A stretch of 64,000 bases of DNA from an uncultured Alistipes sp. (GTDB taxonomy: Bacteria; Bacteroidota; Bacteroidia; Bacteroidales; Rikenellaceae). The translations under genes were made by a program, and so were the position numbers. The DNA lies in assembly GCA_900544265.1 (NCBI GenBank), contig UQUQ01000001.1:1-64000 (forward strand). Direction: 5' to 3'. Below are positions 7,137 through 15,517 of this stretch, one piece after another; within the stretch, counting starts at the first letter, position 1, and each line of letters starts with the position of its first letter. The notes under the pieces were generated by a model. It was not told where the DNA came from, did not search any database, and saw only the letters and a list, made by a program, of their open reading frames with translations.

Positions 7137-9647
7137 GTGCGACGCCTGCTCTCCATAGCGATCGTGGCCGCCTCGCTCGGCGTGCTGCTGGCCCGCGGCG
7201 GCGCCCAGGCGCCGGCTCCCGCGGCTCCCGCGGCGGCCGAAGGCGAGCCGAAGATCATCGACTTCAAGGCCGACGTCGTGGCCCCCGTCTCGGCGGGCGA
7301 TTCGGTGATCTACCTCGTGCGCAACTTCGCCGCGCAGCACAACGGCGCCGTCATCACGTGTGACAGCGCCGTCCGCTATTCGGACATGCGCATGGACTTC
7401 TTCGGCAACGTGCTCATCAACAAGAATACGACCTACATCTACGGCGACCGGGCCGAGTACGACGGCGAGCAGAACATCGCCCGCGTCTATTCCGACCTGG
7501 TGAAGGTCGTCGACGGCGACGCCACGCTCTACACCTACACGTTCCTCTTCGACACGAAGGCGAACATCGGCCTCTTCGACGACGGCGGCGTGCTGATCAA
7601 CCGCGACAACCTGCTCGAGGCGGTGCGCGGATACTACTATGCCGACACGAAGGAGCTGGTGGCCGTCGACAAGGTGGAGATGCGCAACGAGGAGTATGAA
7701 CTCGCGGGCGACTCGGTGGTCTACAACATGGCGACCGACAACGCCTACTTCTTCGAGCGGACGAACATCTGGAACCGCGACGGCGACTACCTCTATGCCG
7801 ACCGGGGCGAGTACCACAAGGCCGACACACTCTATGTGGTGACGCGCAACGGCTATGTGCTGACCGACAAGCAGGAGATGTGGAGCGACAGCATCGACTT
7901 CTACCGCATGCGCAACCACGTCATCCTGCGCCGCGACGTCCAGATCGACGACACGGAGCACAAGGCGCTGGTCTTCGGCGACTACGGCGAGTACTGGAAG
8001 GAGCCGGGCAATGCGCTGCTCACGCGCGACCCGGCGATCATCAGCTACGACCGCACGCAGGGCGATTCGCTCTTCATGCGCTCGGATACCATTTGGCTCT
8101 ATACGATCAACGAACAGGAGGAGGCGCGGCGTGCGGCCGCCGCTGCCCGGGCCGATTCGCTGGCCCGCGCCTTGGCGAAGGACTCCGCGGCGCTGACGGC
8201 CCCGGCGCCGGGACCCCGCGAGCAGCACCGGCGGGAGCGCATGGCAGCCGATTCGACGGCGCACCGTCCCGGCTCCGATTCGCTGGCGCTGCGCACGACG
8301 CCGGGTCTGCTGCCGGATTCGGCCGCCCTTGCGGCCAACTCGCTGGCGCAGCCGGCCGATTCGCTGTCTCTCGCGGCGTCGGGCGGAGTGGATTCGCTGT
8401 CGCTATCCGCGGCCGATTCGCTGGCCCGGGTCCGGGCACTCGATACGCTGACGAAGGCCGAGCGCAAGGCGCTGCTCAAGGAGCAGGCGCGCAGGGAGAA
8501 GGCCGAGCGCAAGGCCGCCGAGGCAAAGGCGCGCAAGGAGAAGCTCGATCAGATCGCTGCGGAGCGCCGCGAGAAGACAACGGCCAAACTGCTGGAGCAG
8601 AAGGCGAAGGAGGAGGCCCGGCTGGCTGCCCGCCGCCTGAAGGCCGAGTCGAAGCTGCGGGCCCGGCAGGCGCGTGCCGCCCGTCGGGGCAAACCCTTCA
8701 AGGTCGATTCCACGGAGCTGTGGAAACTCGACGCGCTGGCCGAGCGCAATGCCGCCGAGCAGGACTCGCTCTACCGGCTGCTCATGCAGGAGTGGGCGAC
8801 GGACAGCGTGGCGCTCTTGGCGCCGGTGGCCGACACGACCGATTCCGTGGCGGCGGTGCCGCGCGATTCGATCTACCGGCTGGTCAAGGGCTACCGCAAC
8901 GTGCGGGCCTACCGGTCGGACTTCCAGAACGTCTGCGACTCGATGGTGATGATCTCGACCGACTCGACGATCCACCTCTACATCGAGCCCGTGCTGTGGA
9001 ACCAGAGCAACCAGATCACCTCCGAGGTGATGGACATCTATACGGCGAACCAGCAGATCACGCGGGCCGAGTTTGTCGGCTCGCCGATGATGGTCGCGCA
9101 GCTCGACACGCTGCACTACAACCAGGTCGCCGGCAAGGAGATGATCTCCTATTTTCACAACAACGAGATCTTCCGCAACGACGTCAACGGCAACGCCCAG
9201 ACGATCTACTACATGCAGGACGGCGAGCCGCCCGAGATCGTGAACCTGGGCGTCATCGAGAGCGGCGACTGTACCTTCTACATCGAGGACAAGCAGGTGG
9301 TGACGATCGTCTACCGCTCGAATCCTGTCTGGCACCTCTATTCGATCAACGACATCCCGGCCGACCAGGAGCTCTACCTCAAGGGCTTCCGGTGGGAGGG
9401 CGAGCGCCGGCCCTCGCAGCAGGATGTCTTCGACGGCGTGATCCGCCCCTCGGAGCGGGCTGCGCGGTCGGCCCTGCCGCATCCCCGGTTCCCGATCATG
9501 CTGCGTATCGAGGAGAACAAGCGGCGGCTGATCGAACAGCGCCGCTGGAGCGACCGCATGGATCAGGTCGATGCCGAGACCGTCGAGTGGATGCACGACC
9601 TGGGTTACGAAGTGGGGCAGCCCCGCGAGTCGGGCCCGGTCCTCTGA
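7137..9647 (+). CDS. OstA-like (LptA/LptD N-domain) envelope protein
   Basis: 836 residues from a GTG start four bases after surA. A signal sequence (LLSIAIVAASLGVLLARGGA) is followed by an OstA_2-type beta-jellyroll region with repeats such as CDSAVRYSDMRMDFFGNVLI, YGDRAEYDGEQN and YADRGEYHKAD. This fold transports lipopolysaccharide in LptA and LptD. Residues about 330-530 form a low-complexity Ala/Ser/Asp then Lys/Arg/Ala/Glu linker with recurring DSLA/DSLS units and a likely coiled coil. A second OstA-like region follows (FQNVCDSMVMISTDSTIHLY, AGKEMISYFHNNEIFRNDVN). It is known in Bacteroidetes as an OstA-like protein; its exact Lpt role is inferred. Confidence 0.8.
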   Translation: MRRLLSIAIVAASLGVLLARGGAQAPAPAAPAAAEGEPKIIDFKADVVAPVSAGDSVIYLVRNFAAQHNGAVITCDSAVRYSDMRMDFFGNVLINKNTTYIYGDRAEYDGEQNIARVYSDLVKVVDGDATLYTYTFLFDTKANIGLFDDGGVLINRDNLLEAVRGYYYADTKELVAVDKVEMRNEEYELAGDSVVYNMATDNAYFFERTNIWNRDGDYLYADRGEYHKADTLYVVTRNGYVLTDKQEMWSDSIDFYRMRNHVILRRDVQIDDTEHKALVFGDYGEYWKEPGNALLTRDPAIISYDRTQGDSLFMRSDTIWLYTINEQEEARRAAAAARADSLARALAKDSAALTAPAPGPREQHRRERMAADSTAHRPGSDSLALRTTPGLLPDSAALAANSLAQPADSLSLAASGGVDSLSLSAADSLARVRALDTLTKAERKALLKEQARREKAERKAAEAKARKEKLDQIAAERREKTTAKLLEQKAKEEARLAARRLKAESKLRARQARAARRGKPFKVDSTELWKLDALAERNAAEQDSLYRLLMQEWATDSVALLAPVADTTDSVAAVPRDSIYRLVKGYRNVRAYRSDFQNVCDSMVMISTDSTIHLYIEPVLWNQSNQITSEVMDIYTANQQITRAEFVGSPMMVAQLDTLHYNQVAGKEMISYFHNNEIFRNDVNGNAQTIYYMQDGEPPEIVNLGVIESGDCTFYIEDKQVVTIVYRSNPVWHLYSINDIPADQELYLKGFRWEGERRPSQQDVFDGVIRPSERAARSALPHPRFPIMLRIEENKRRLIEQRRWSDRMDQVDAETVEWMHDLGYEVGQPRESGPVL

Positions 9648-10047
9648 CGGTCCTTGCCGCAGCTCCGGCCTCCGACTGCCCCCTTTCGGAGGTGAAGGAG
9701 TTTATCCCTTGACAACGCGTGTTGTGGCCCCGGCTTCTGGCCGGTCGCTCCGCTGTTTTCGGCTGTGAACGCTTGATCCGGAGACCTCCTCCTTGCGAAA
9801 GGAGGGGGGGATGGATTTTCCCCTTCCATCTTCCTCTTCTCGTTTCCGGTCCTTGTCTCCACCTCCTGCCTCTTGTCCTCCTATCTTCGGCCTCGTTTCC
9901 CGTTTCCCGCTTGGTCACAGTCTTTCTTCCGCTTCCGGCTGCGAAACACCGGTAGCGGTCCCGTGTGCGGTAAAAGAGGGGCTCCGTTTTACCGTGGTTT
10001 GGCTGTTTTGTGTTATCTTTGCAGAGAGACTTTCCGATTTCGATACG
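9648..10047 (+). other. 400-base intergenic region, pyrimidine-rich on the plus strand
   Basis: No convincing gene. A small CCTCCTT/AAGGAGG hairpin lies near 9786-9803. From about 9810 to 9940 the plus strand is strikingly rich in C and T (runs such as CTTCCTCTTCTC). The right end holds the Nudix promoter. Confidence 0.5.
10014..10021 (+). promoter_or_regulatory. -7 promoter element TATCTTTG for the Nudix gene
   Basis: Exact TAnnTTTG match 26 bases before the ATG at 10048. No strong -33 box is visible. It supports the ATG at 10048 over the longer frame that begins further upstream. Confidence 0.6.
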
Positions 10048-10548
10048 ATGCACAGCGACAACAGCGAAGAACTTTTCCCGGTGGTCGACCTCTCGGGGCG
10101 CGTCATCGGCCGGGCCACGCGCGGCGAGTGCCACGGCGGCTCGATGCTGCTCCACCCGGTCGTGCACCTGCATGTTTTCAACTCGCGCGGCGAACTCTAC
10201 CTGCAGCGGCGTCCCGCGTGGAAGGACATCCAGCCCGGACGCTGGGATACGGCCGTGGGCGGGCATGTCGCCTGGGGCGAGCGGATCGACGAGGCGCTGC
10301 GCCGCGAAGCCCGCGAGGAGCTGGCGCTGGAGACCTTCGAGCCCGAGGCGGTCGGGGTCTACGATTTCCGTTCGGAGCGCGAGTATGAACTCGTGCACGT
10401 CTTCCGCACGTGCTACGACGGTGAGATCCGTCCGAGCGACGAGCTGGACGGCGGCCGTTTCTGGACGGTGGACGAGTTGCGCGCCAGCGTCGGAAAAGGA
10501 GTCCTGACCCCCAATTTCGAGGGAGAAATGGAACTGATTTTGAAGTAA
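10048..10548 (+). CDS. Nudix hydrolase
   Basis: 166 residues from the ATG at 10048. The Nudix box (G-x5-E-x7-RE-x2-EE) is complete: GHVAWGERIDEALRREAREE, near residues 72-91. The N-terminal part (DLSGRVIGRATRGECH, LLHPVVHLHVFNSRGELYLQ) resembles the isopentenyl-diphosphate-isomerase-like/YfcD branch of Nudix proteins. The enzyme would hydrolyse a nucleoside-diphosphate-linked substrate, not identifiable from sequence. The mechanosensitive channel gene follows 44 bases downstream; a small GGGGC/GCCCC hairpin lies between. Confidence 0.85.
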   Translation: MHSDNSEELFPVVDLSGRVIGRATRGECHGGSMLLHPVVHLHVFNSRGELYLQRRPAWKDIQPGRWDTAVGGHVAWGERIDEALRREAREELALETFEPEAVGVYDFRSEREYELVHVFRTCYDGEIRPSDELDGGRFWTVDELRASVGKGVLTPNFEGEMELILK

Positions 10549-10592
10549 TCCGATCGGGGCCCTTTCAGCCCCGCTCCATACGATACCGAATT

Positions 10593-12047
10593 ATGCCCTA
10601 CATGCTCAATTTGCAGAACCTTTTGCGCGGCTGGGCCGATGCCCTGCTTGCCTGGCTGGGGGTCACGCCGGTCCACAATGATGCCTGGGACCGCTGGGTG
10701 GCCTTCCTGCTCGTGGTCTTCGTCGCCGTGCTGTTCGATTTTCTCTGCCGCTGGCTCCTGCTCCGCGGCGTGCGGCACGTCGTGCGGCGCACGGCGGTAA
10801 CGTGGGACGATGAACTCTTCAGCGACGCCGTGCTCGGCCGCGGCTGCCACGTGGTGAGCGCCCTGCTGCTGCTCATCGTCCTGCCCGTCATCTTCGATGC
10901 GCAGTCCGAGGCGCACACGGTCGTCATGCGCCTCATGCAGGCCTACTTCATCTTCACGGTCATGCGTTTCGTCAACGCCCTGTTGCGGGCGCTGTTCCGC
11001 ATCGCCGCCACACGCGCCGAGTGGCAGAACAAACCGATCAAGGGGTTGCGGCAGACGGCCCAGGGCATCGTCTCGCTCATCTGCATCATCCTGATCGTTT
11101 CCGTGCTGATCGACAGGTCTCCGACCTTCCTGCTGACGGGACTGGGCGCCTCGGCCGCCGTCGTGATGCTCATTTTCCGCGACAGCATCCTCGGCTTCGT
11201 GTCGGGCATCCAGCTCTCTGCCAACGACATGCTTCAGGTCGGCGACTGGATCTCCATGCCCAAGTACGGGGCGGACGGTACGGTCGAGGAGGTGTCGCTC
11301 ACGACGGTCAAGATCCGCAATTTCGACAACACGATCGTGACGCTGCCGCCGTACCTGCTCGTGAGCGACTCGTTCCAGAACTGGCGCGGCATGCAGCAGT
11401 CGGGCGGACGGCGCGTCAAGCGTTCGGTCTCGATCGACATGACGAGCGTGCGGTTCTGCACGCCCGAGATGCTGGCCCGCTACCGGCAGATCGACCTGCT
11501 GCGCGACTACATCGACCAGACCGAGCGGCGCGTCGAGGAGTACAACGCCCAGCACGGCATCCGGCCCGGCGAGCGGAAGATCAACGGCCTGCATCAAACC
11601 AACCTGGGTGTTTTCCGCGCCTACCTGGTGCGCTACCTGCGCAATGAAGTGCCCGTCAACCGGGCGATGACGCTCATGGTGCGGCAGTTGCAGCCCACCG
11701 AAACGGGACTGCCGATGGAGCTTTACTTTTTCACCAATACGGTTGTCTGGACCGAGTACGAGGGGATTCAGTCGGATGTCTTCGACCATGTGCTGGCCGT
11801 GATTCCCGAATTCGGGCTGCGGGTCTTCCAGAGTCCTTCGGGCAACGACCTGGCGGCGTTGCAGGATTCGCTCTCGGGGGCGGACGATGCGCAGCAGGAA
11901 CAGGATCGGGCGGCGGCGCAGCAGTCCGACCGGACGATCCGCACCGACGCCTCCGTCGCCGGGCAGCCGTCAGAGCAGGCACATGAGCAGCACCTGGATG
12001 ACGATCACGCGCAGGAACATGCAGACGGGGTAGACCGTAGCGTATGA
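10593..12047 (+). CDS. Mechanosensitive ion channel, MscS family (YbdG-like)
   Basis: 484 residues. Several N-terminal membrane helices (FLLVVFVAVLFDFLCRWLLL and later segments) are followed by the MscS pore helix and beta domain: LGASAAVVMLIFRDSILGFV, LQVGDWISMPKYGADGTVEE and TTVKIRNFDNTIVTLPPYLL. This places it in the larger YbdG-like subgroup of MscS channels, which relieve osmotic pressure at the inner membrane. The last about 60 residues are hydrophilic, Gln/Asp/Ala-rich and without homology to the channel core. The final 26 codons lie on top of the 3' end of the convergent transporter gene. Confidence 0.88.
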   Translation: MPYMLNLQNLLRGWADALLAWLGVTPVHNDAWDRWVAFLLVVFVAVLFDFLCRWLLLRGVRHVVRRTAVTWDDELFSDAVLGRGCHVVSALLLLIVLPVIFDAQSEAHTVVMRLMQAYFIFTVMRFVNALLRALFRIAATRAEWQNKPIKGLRQTAQGIVSLICIILIVSVLIDRSPTFLLTGLGASAAVVMLIFRDSILGFVSGIQLSANDMLQVGDWISMPKYGADGTVEEVSLTTVKIRNFDNTIVTLPPYLLVSDSFQNWRGMQQSGGRRVKRSVSIDMTSVRFCTPEMLARYRQIDLLRDYIDQTERRVEEYNAQHGIRPGERKINGLHQTNLGVFRAYLVRYLRNEVPVNRAMTLMVRQLQPTETGLPMELYFFTNTVVWTEYEGIQSDVFDHVLAVIPEFGLRVFQSPSGNDLAALQDSLSGADDAQQEQDRAAAQQSDRTIRTDASVAGQPSEQAHEQHLDDDHAQEHADGVDRSV

Positions 12048-13631
12048 AACCGAGGGGTTGTCGCCCTCGATCGTGTCGTTGGCGTAGTTGAGCGCCATGG
12101 GGTTGGCCATGCTGCCGCACAGCAGCCCCGCGACCGATCCGAAATCGACCTTCAGCACACGCAGGGCGAAGAGCCCCACCAGAACAACCGGCACGAACGT
12201 CAGCACGAAGCCCAGCCCGAGCCACAGGGCCCCTTCGGGCCGCATGACCGTCTCGAAGAAGTGCGCCCCGGCTTCGAGGCCCAGGCAGGCGAGGTACATC
12301 GAGAGCCCCAGGGCGCGCAGCATGAGGTTGGCGCTCTGCGTCGTGTAGGTAATCATGTGCATGCGGGGGCCGAACGTGCCGATGAGGATGCCCACGATGA
12401 TCGGGCCGCCGGCCAGTCCGAGTTTCACGGGCACGGAGATGCCCGGTATCGACATCGGGATGCTTCCGAGCGTCAGACCCAGAATCAGACCGATGAATAC
12501 GGCGACGAGGTTCGGCTCGTTGAGGCTCTTCACGGCGTTGCCGAGAATCTTCTCGACGTTGCGGATCGCCGCGGCTTCGCCCACGACCGTGAGGCGGTCG
12601 CCTAACTGCAGCCGCAGGTCGGGCGTGGCGAGCAGCTGCACGCCCGAGCGGTAGACGCGGCTGATGTTGATGCCGTAGCTGTTGCGCAGACGCAGCGACG
12701 CGAGCTTGCGCCCGTTGATCTCGGGGCGCGTCACCAGAATGCGCTGCGAGATGAGCTGGCTGTCGATGGCGTTCCAGTCGATATTCTCCTTGTTCCAGTC
12801 CTTCTGCTCCTGCTCGCCGAAGATCAGCCGCAGGGCGTCGGCCTCGACGGGGGTGGTGATGACGAGGATGACGTCGTCCTTCTGGAGCGTCTTGTCCGAG
12901 GTGGGGATCGAAACCTTGCCGTCGCGCCATACGCGCGAGATGACGAAGTGGTGGTGGCTCTGTGCGGCGATCTCGTGGACGCTGCGGCCGAAGACCGCCG
13001 GATTGGTCAGGTGGTAGCTGGCGATGAAGACGTTTTTGCGGTGCTCGGCATCGGGACCGGGCAGGTCCGACGGGCGCACGAAGAGCTTGCGCAGGAAGAC
13101 GATGGCCAGAATGACCCCCACGACGCCCAGCGGGTAGGTCACCGCGCAGCTCAATGCCGCGCCGTTGGTGTCGAGCCCCAGTTGATCGAGGGTCTGCTGT
13201 GCGGCGCCGAGGGCCGGCGTATTGGTCGTCGCGCCGCAGAGAATGCCCGACATGTCGGGCATCGGTACGCCGCAGGCGATGCTCAGGGCAGCGGCCAGCA
13301 GCGTGCCGACCGCCACGACGGCGATGGCCGGCGAGACGAGGCGCAGCCCGCCGGCGCGCAGCGAGCTGAAGAAGCCCGGGCCGACCTGCAGGCCGAGGGC
13401 GTAGACGAAGATAATCAGGCCGAAGCTCTCGGCGTAGGCCAGCATCGCAGGGTCGAGCGTGAGGCCGAGGTGTCCGGCGAGGATTCCCACGAAAAAGATG
13501 AAGGCCGTGCCGAGCGAGATGCCGAAGAAGCGGATCTTGCCCAGCCCGATGCCGATGGTCGAGATGAGCGAGATCACGACGACGGCCTGCAGAGCCGAGT
13601 GTTCGATGAACAAGTCCTTGAGCCAATCCAT
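11970..13631 (-). CDS. YidE/YbjL/AspT-type transporter with TrkA-C domains
   Basis: 553 residues. Two membrane blocks of AspT/YidE/YbjL duplication type (GIGLGKIRFFGISLGTAFIF; FIGLILGLTLGSIPMSIPGI) flank a cytoplasmic section holding two TrkA_C/RCK_C domains (FVISRVWRDGKVSIPTSDKT; ISRVYRSGVQLLATPDLRLQ). Glycine-rich motifs GATTNTPALGAA and GSMANPMALNYA match the family. It is a putative anion or aspartate/alanine-type exchanger; the substrate is unknown. It has its own -7 box upstream. Its 3' end overlaps the MscS gene by 78 bases in convergent orientation. Confidence 0.88.
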   Translation of the reverse strand: MDWLKDLFIEHSALQAVVVISLISTIGIGLGKIRFFGISLGTAFIFFVGILAGHLGLTLDPAMLAYAESFGLIIFVYALGLQVGPGFFSSLRAGGLRLVSPAIAVVAVGTLLAAALSIACGVPMPDMSGILCGATTNTPALGAAQQTLDQLGLDTNGAALSCAVTYPLGVVGVILAIVFLRKLFVRPSDLPGPDAEHRKNVFIASYHLTNPAVFGRSVHEIAAQSHHHFVISRVWRDGKVSIPTSDKTLQKDDVILVITTPVEADALRLIFGEQEQKDWNKENIDWNAIDSQLISQRILVTRPEINGRKLASLRLRNSYGINISRVYRSGVQLLATPDLRLQLGDRLTVVGEAAAIRNVEKILGNAVKSLNEPNLVAVFIGLILGLTLGSIPMSIPGISVPVKLGLAGGPIIVGILIGTFGPRMHMITYTTQSANLMLRALGLSMYLACLGLEAGAHFFETVMRPEGALWLGLGFVLTFVPVVLVGLFALRVLKVDFGSVAGLLCGSMANPMALNYANDTIEGDNPSVSYATVYPVCMFLRVIVIQVLLMCLL

Positions 13632-13681
13632 TTCCGTGCTGCAAATTGCGGTGGCGGCAGACGGTTGCCGCTTCCGTGGCG

Positions 13682-13689
13682 CAAAAGTA
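13682..13689 (-). promoter_or_regulatory. -7 promoter element TACTTTTG
   Basis: TAnnTTTG match on the minus strand, about 50 bases upstream of the transporter ATG at 13631. No clear -33 element. Confidence 0.5.
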
Positions 13690-13818
13690 GGTCAAATTTT
13701 TCAGATCGCCGCCTTTTCGGCCGACGATTTGCATGCGGCACCCTCGTCCCGGCCCCCTTTTTGTCGGGTGCGGTGATCAGAATCGCCCGTTGATACAACA
13801 AAAAAGTGCTATTTTTTC

Positions 13819-13848
13819 TTGTAGGATCGGATAATTTTTGTAAATTTG
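13819..13848 (+). promoter_or_regulatory. Orphan plus-strand promoter: TTG-N19-TAAATTTG
   Basis: TTG at 13819-13821 and TAAATTTG at 13841-13848, at the canonical Bacteroidetes spacing, within an AT-rich stretch. No coding gene follows on this strand; the next plus-strand sequence is the candidate small RNA. Confidence 0.5.
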
Positions 13849-13850
13849 TT

Positions 13851-13994
13851 ATACTTATCACCCACAGGCTGCTTCGGCGGCCAGCCAGAGCTCCGATGCC
13901 GGATAGGAGCCGCATCGACAGATCCGGCCGTTGTCGGGAGATTTTAGGGATTGGTTTTCCGATGACACGAAGGCGACCGCAGGGTCGCCTTCGT
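13851..13994 (+). ncRNA. Candidate small structured RNA
   Basis: The roughly 145 bases after the orphan promoter contain a perfect GGCTGC-TTCG-GCGGCC hairpin with a UUCG tetraloop (13867-13882). Further out are complementary pairs CGATGC/GCATCG (13894-13899 with 13912-13917) and, as an alternative, GCCGGAT/ATCCGGC (13898-13904 with 13922-13928). The segment ends at a 12-bp perfect stem (13967-13994). No plausible reading frame is present. I do not recognise a named RNA family. Promoter, structure and end hairpin together suggest a transcript, but this is inference. Confidence 0.4.
13967..13994. terminator. 12-bp perfect inverted repeat (terminator-like)
   Basis: ACGAAGGCGACC and its complement around a GCAG loop. 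No U-tract on either side, so intrinsic termination is uncertain. It lies 67 bases past the tolC stop (minus) and at the end of the candidate small RNA (plus), so it could serve both directions. Confidence 0.55.
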
Positions 13995-14061
13995 TGCGTT
14001 GTGGAAGTACCGTTGGAAGTATCGTGGGACGCCTCGCGGGAGCATCGTGGAACCCCTCCCT

Positions 14062-15498
14062 CTATCGGGAGCCCTCGCCGAGGGTGAGCGGCAGGCCCCG
14101 GTAGTAGTCGAGGATCTTCTGCCGGAAGACAAATTCGTATTTGGCCTGCGCCGCCTCGGCGTCGGCCTTCTCCATGCGGGTTTTGGCATCGTGGAAGTCG
14201 TAGACGGTCGAGCGGCCCGCCGCGGCCTTCTGCTCCTCGTAGGAGAAGGCGACGCGCGCCGATTCGAGCGCTGCCGAGGCCGAGACGTACTTGGCGTAGG
14301 CGGCATCGGCGTTGTACCATGCCTGCTCGATCTGCTTGCGCAGCGTCTGCTCGGCGTCGGTCAGCATGAGCTGCTGGTTGCGCAGCGAGAGCTGGGCCAG
14401 CCGGATGTTGTTGCGCGTGGCGCGGCGGTTGAAGATCGGAATCGAGAGGCTCAACCCGACGTATTCGCGGCTGTAGTTGCGGAACTGGGTCCAGAACCGC
14501 TCCGGATCGCGGCTGTAGATGCCCGTGCCGTATCCGCCGCTGAGCGAGAGCGACGGGTAGAGTGCCGAGCGGGCGATCGCCACCGAGTTCTCGGCGCTTG
14601 CGAGCCGGAGGCGCTCGGCGCGCACGTGCGGCCGCTCTTCAACGGCCACGGCGTAGACCTCGTCGGCCGACCCGAGGGCGTGCATCGAGGCGAGCGTCAC
14701 GCTGTCGAGCCGCGGGGTGGCGATGTCGAAGCCCGCGGCGCTCTCGCGGTTGAGCGCCTGGCTCAGGTCGAGCAGCGCCAGCTGCAGGTCGTTGCGCGCC
14801 TGCGTGAGGCTCAGGGCGTCGTTCGCGCGCAGGGCCTCGCTCTCGTAGTAGGTCGATTCGGGCTGCCGGCCCGTGTCGACCAGCTCGCGGCTGCGTGCCG
14901 CCTGCTCCGTGCTCAGGGCCAGCTGCCGCTCGGCGATGCCGACCATCTCGCGGCTGTAGAGCACCTGCAGGTAGAGCGTCATGATGTTCACGGCGACATC
15001 CTCGCGGGCGCGGTCCAGGTCCGCCACGGCGGCCGCAAGGTCGAGTTTCGAGCCCTTGATCTCGCGGTTGATACGCAGACCCTCGAACAGGGGCATGCTC
15101 GCCGCGACGCTCACCGACCCCGAGGTCTGGTTGTCGCTGCGGTAGGTGTTGTCGGCTGCCAGCGTGCGGCCGAACGAGAAGTCGGTGCCGATCGAGGCGT
15201 TGAGGTTCGGCAGGCGGCTGAAGCGGGCCGTCGAGAGCGACGTCTGCTGCTGCTCGACCTGCAGGGCGCGCTGCTGCACGCTGATGTTGTTGCGCTGGGC
15301 ATAGCCGATGCAGTCGTCGAGCGTCCACGCCGCACCCGGAGCCGGCAGGGCCGGCAGGGCCGTGTCGGCGCGCTCCGCGTCGGAGGTTTCCGCCGCGGCG
15401 GGGGCGCTCTGTGCCGCTGCGACCTCCGCCGCCGGCTGTGCGCGCAGCCCCTGCGCGGCGAGGCCCGCGATCAGAAGGAGAATGAAGCTCTTTTTCAT
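14062..15498 (-). CDS. TolC family outer-membrane efflux protein
   Basis: 478 residues with a cleavable signal (MKKSFILLLIAGLAAQGLRA). Two OEP repeats follow: WTLDDCIGYAQRNNISVQQR begins the first, and a second half-repeat follows the ERPHVRAERLRLASAENSVA segment. GLSLSIPIFNRRATRNNIRL is the typical TolC strand, and the long coiled-coil helices are rich in Ala, Glu and Arg. It would form the trimeric outer-membrane duct for the export system encoded upstream. It is the last gene of a five-gene operon, 19 bases after the adaptor gene. Confidence 0.9.
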   Translation of the reverse strand: MKKSFILLLIAGLAAQGLRAQPAAEVAAAQSAPAAAETSDAERADTALPALPAPGAAWTLDDCIGYAQRNNISVQQRALQVEQQQTSLSTARFSRLPNLNASIGTDFSFGRTLAADNTYRSDNQTSGSVSVAASMPLFEGLRINREIKGSKLDLAAAVADLDRAREDVAVNIMTLYLQVLYSREMVGIAERQLALSTEQAARSRELVDTGRQPESTYYESEALRANDALSLTQARNDLQLALLDLSQALNRESAAGFDIATPRLDSVTLASMHALGSADEVYAVAVEERPHVRAERLRLASAENSVAIARSALYPSLSLSGGYGTGIYSRDPERFWTQFRNYSREYVGLSLSIPIFNRRATRNNIRLAQLSLRNQQLMLTDAEQTLRKQIEQAWYNADAAYAKYVSASAALESARVAFSYEEQKAAAGRSTVYDFHDAKTRMEKADAEAAQAKYEFVFRQKILDYYRGLPLTLGEGSR

Positions 15499-15517
15499 GT
15501 GCGGTCTGCGTTAGGGG

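Noticed and set aside
7880-9712. 610-codon frame in another reading frame over the OstA-like gene
   Set aside because: Same-strand out-of-frame shadow with Gly/Arg/Ala-rich translation; the OstA frame has the signal peptide and repeat motifs.
10593-12047. Frameshifted or truncated MscS channel
   Set aside because: The odd C-terminal tail raised this, but the core is intact and no in-frame continuation in another frame looks channel-like; the overlap is reported instead.
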